64,000 bases of DNA, taken from the NCBI GenBank assembly GCA_964551445.1, contig CAZKCG010000002.1, positions 1 to 64,000 of the forward strand. The letters run 5' to 3'. The DNA comes from DAOPXV01 sp964551445. GTDB lineage: Bacteria > Muiribacteriota > UBA9980. Positions 62,379 through 64,000 of the stretch are shown here, one piece after another; positions within the stretch are counted from its first letter, which is position 1; the number at the start of each line of letters is the position of its first letter. Below the pieces are notes generated by a model. That model had not been told where the DNA came from. It searched no databases and saw nothing but the letters and a program-made list of their open reading frames with translations. The position numbers were made by a program, and so were the translations under genes.

Positions 62379-64000
62379 ATGTCCAGAATAGGAATTTTTA
62401 TATGTCACTGCGGTGAAAATATATCAGCGACCGTCGACGTCGTAAAGGTCGCCGAGGAATGCGCAAAAATACCCGGCGTCGTTCACAGCGTCGAATACAA
62501 ATATATGTGCTCGGACCCGGGCCAGAACCTTATAAAAGAAGCCGTAAAAGCTAAAAAACTCACCGGCGTCGTCGTCGGCGCCTGCTCGCCCCGCATGCAC
62601 GAACCGACCTTCCGCCGCGCCTGCGCCGAAGCCGGACTCAACCCGTTCTTATGCGAGATGGCGAACCTGCGCGAACACTGCTCATGGGTACACGAAAAAT
62701 CCGAAGCCACGACGCGAAAAGCAATTGATCTGGTGCGTACCATCGTTGAAAAGGTCAAGCGCAATAAGCCGCTTCAATCCATAAAAGTGCCGGTTACAAG
62801 GACCGCTCTTGTAATTGGCGGCGGTATCGCCGGAATTCAATCCGCCCTGGATATCGCCAACGCCGGCCATAAGGTTATCATGGTAGAGCGCGACCCGTCC
62901 ATCGGCGGCCATATGTCGCAGCTTTCCGAAACCTTTCCGACCCTCGACTGCTCGCAGTGTATTCTCACGCCCCGCATGGTCGAGGTCGCGCAACATCCGA
63001 ATATCACTCTTTACACATATTCCGAGCTTGAGAGCCTGGACGGTTTTATCGGAAATTTCAAGGCGAAGATAAGAAAAAAAGCCCGTTCGGTCGATGAAAA
63101 ACTCTGTACCGGATGCGGAATATGCACTCAGAAATGTCCGAATAAAAAGATCCCGAGCGAATTTAACGCCGGACTCGGCATGCGCCCCGCGATATATGTC
63201 CCGTTCCCGCAGGCCGTTCCCAATAAACCCGTTATAGACCGCGTGAACTGCACGTTCTTTAAAACAGGCCGCTGCAAGCTCTGTGAGCGCTTCTGCCCGA
63301 CCAAAGCTATCAGATACGACCAGCAGGACGAGATCATAGAAGTAAATGTCGGCGCGGTCGTTTGCGCTACCGGGTTCGAGGTCCTCAACAAGGAGTTCTT
63401 CCCAGAATATGGTTATGCGAAATATCCCGACATAGTCAACGGCCTGCAGTTTGAAAGGCTCGCGTCCGCCTCCGGCCCCACATACGGCGAGATCAAAAGG
63501 CCTTCCGACGGGAAAATCCCTGAAACGATAGTTTTTATAGCCTGCGCCGGATCGCGTGATCCCGCCAAGGGCATCGAATACTGCTCGAAAATATGCTGCA
63601 TGTACACCGCGAAACATGCCATGCTCTATAAACATAAGGTCCATCACGGAAACGCATATATATTCTACATGGATATCCGCGCCGCCGGTAAAAATTATGA
63701 GGAATTCGTCCGCCGCGCCATAGAAGACGACGGCGTGAACTACATCCGCGGCCGCGTTTCAAGAATATACCAGGAAGACGGCAAGCTCGTCGTTATGGGC
63801 GCCGATACTTTAATGGGCGGCGAACCCGTTGAGATCCGCGCCGACATGGTAGTTCTGGCGACAGCCGGCGTACCCAGTTCAGGCGCCGAGGAGTTCGCTC
63901 AGAAACTCAAGGTCAGCTACGATAAATACGGCTTCATATCCGAAGCGCACCCGAAACTCAAGCCTGTAGAGACGAATACAGCCGGAATTTTTCTGGCCGG
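62379..64000 (+). CDS. hdrA: heterodisulfide reductase subunit A (3' end outside window)
   Basis: The first 540 codons of the flavin-containing subunit; the frame is open to the window edge. Start at 62379 with GGAGG 9-13 bases upstream, 2 bp after hdrB. Order: the N-terminal HdrA domain with CHCG at 9-12, the FAD-binding GGGIAG at 147-152, SIGGHMSQ at 174-181 and an inserted ferredoxin with Cys243, 246, 249, 253 and Cys291, 299, 302, 306, followed by the remaining Rossmann parts (FIACAGSRDP, CMYTAKHAMLY). The C-terminal ferredoxin lies beyond the window. HdrABC is a flavin-based electron-bifurcating module when joined by an electron donor (MvhD or Flox), none of which is in view. Confidence 0.95.
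   Translation, partial: MSRIGIFICHCGENISATVDVVKVAEECAKIPGVVHSVEYKYMCSDPGQNLIKEAVKAKKLTGVVVGACSPRMHEPTFRRACAEAGLNPFLCEMANLREHCSWVHEKSEATTRKAIDLVRTIVEKVKRNKPLQSIKVPVTRTALVIGGGIAGIQSALDIANAGHKVIMVERDPSIGGHMSQLSETFPTLDCSQCILTPRMVEVAQHPNITLYTYSELESLDGFIGNFKAKIRKKARSVDEKLCTGCGICTQKCPNKKIPSEFNAGLGMRPAIYVPFPQAVPNKPVIDRVNCTFFKTGRCKLCERFCPTKAIRYDQQDEIIEVNVGAVVCATGFEVLNKEFFPEYGYAKYPDIVNGLQFERLASASGPTYGEIKRPSDGKIPETIVFIACAGSRDPAKGIEYCSKICCMYTAKHAMLYKHKVHHGNAYIFYMDIRAAGKNYEEFVRRAIEDDGVNYIRGRVSRIYQEDGKLVVMGADTLMGGEPVEIRADMVVLATAGVPSSGAEEFAQKLKVSYDKYGFISEAHPKLKPVETNTAGIFLA

Overview
The window is one contiguous stretch of a bacterial chromosome of moderate GC, with AT-rich gaps between genes, Shine-Dalgarno starts and several near-consensus sigma70-type promoters. 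The gene content fits an uncultured anaerobe: a heterodisulfide reductase HdrCBA set, a ferredoxin-nitroreductase fusion, no obvious aerobic respiratory genes, and many exported or lipid-anchored repeat proteins (TPR, SEL1, ankyrin, WG, PA14). I cannot name the phylum from sequence alone. Repeat-rich candidate lineages of the Riflebacteria/Wallbacteria kind are a guess only.

Layout. 1-3.8 kb: right end of a prophage with the tail of a large phage protein, a GH108-type endolysin, three small membrane or holin-like proteins, a terminator and a convergent zinc-ribbon tyrosine integrase. The integrase lies next to a copy of the 3' half of a tRNA-Thr(CGU) gene. 3.8-15.9 kb: a 12.1-kb accessory island bounded by two identical 81-bp copies of that tRNA 3' half plus its terminator. 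The island carries an uncharacterised Asn/Asp-rich protein, a PD-(D/E)XK nuclease-like gene behind an in-frame stop, a four-gene TPR operon with a 71-residue protein, an AlbA/Schlafen-type regulator behind a promoter and palindrome, a zinc-ribbon protein, a decapitated AAA ATPase, a small exported protein and a DUF4160/DUF2442 pair. 16-25 kb: an ankyrin protein, then minus-strand catabolic genes (ROK kinase, FAD oxidoreductase, zincin-like protein, hydantoinase/oxoprolinase, permease, NanE). 25-44.7 kb: DEAD-box helicase, exported ankyrin protein, M23 peptidase, clostripain-like lipoprotein plus a coiled-coil lipoprotein, a GT-C-like membrane protein with an apparent 5' frameshift, a five-PAS hybrid histidine kinase, an exported C39-like peptidase, an exported D-aminoacylase-like amidohydrolase, NudC and YwbE. 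44.8-60.4 kb: O-methyltransferase, SEL1 protein, a 1,374-residue PA14/repeat protein, a lipoprotein with YD-like repeats, a second M23 peptidase, two membrane-anchored multidomain proteins, ferredoxin-nitroreductase and a WG-repeat protein. 60.9-64 kb: hdrC, hdrB and the first 540 codons of hdrA.

How it fits together. Two M23 peptidases, the D-aminoacylase, the C39-like and C11 peptidases and the nanE/ROK/hydantoinase genes suggest scavenging of peptides, D-amino acids and amino sugars, with remodelling of the cell's own wall. HdrABC and the ferredoxin-nitroreductase point to ferredoxin-linked anaerobic redox metabolism. The island looks like a tRNA-targeted accessory locus with nuclease, regulator and toxin-antitoxin-like parts. 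The best candidate for something undescribed is its TPR operon.

Two further sequence-level signals stand out. One is a dispersed two-module intergenic repeat (about 165 bp when complete) at 3.8, 16.1, 27.5, 34.4 and 41.4 kb, with a short inverted match at 46.0 kb. The other is a single-base reading-frame break in a 5-T run at 34.73 kb. All family assignments come from reading motifs by eye; no database search was run.
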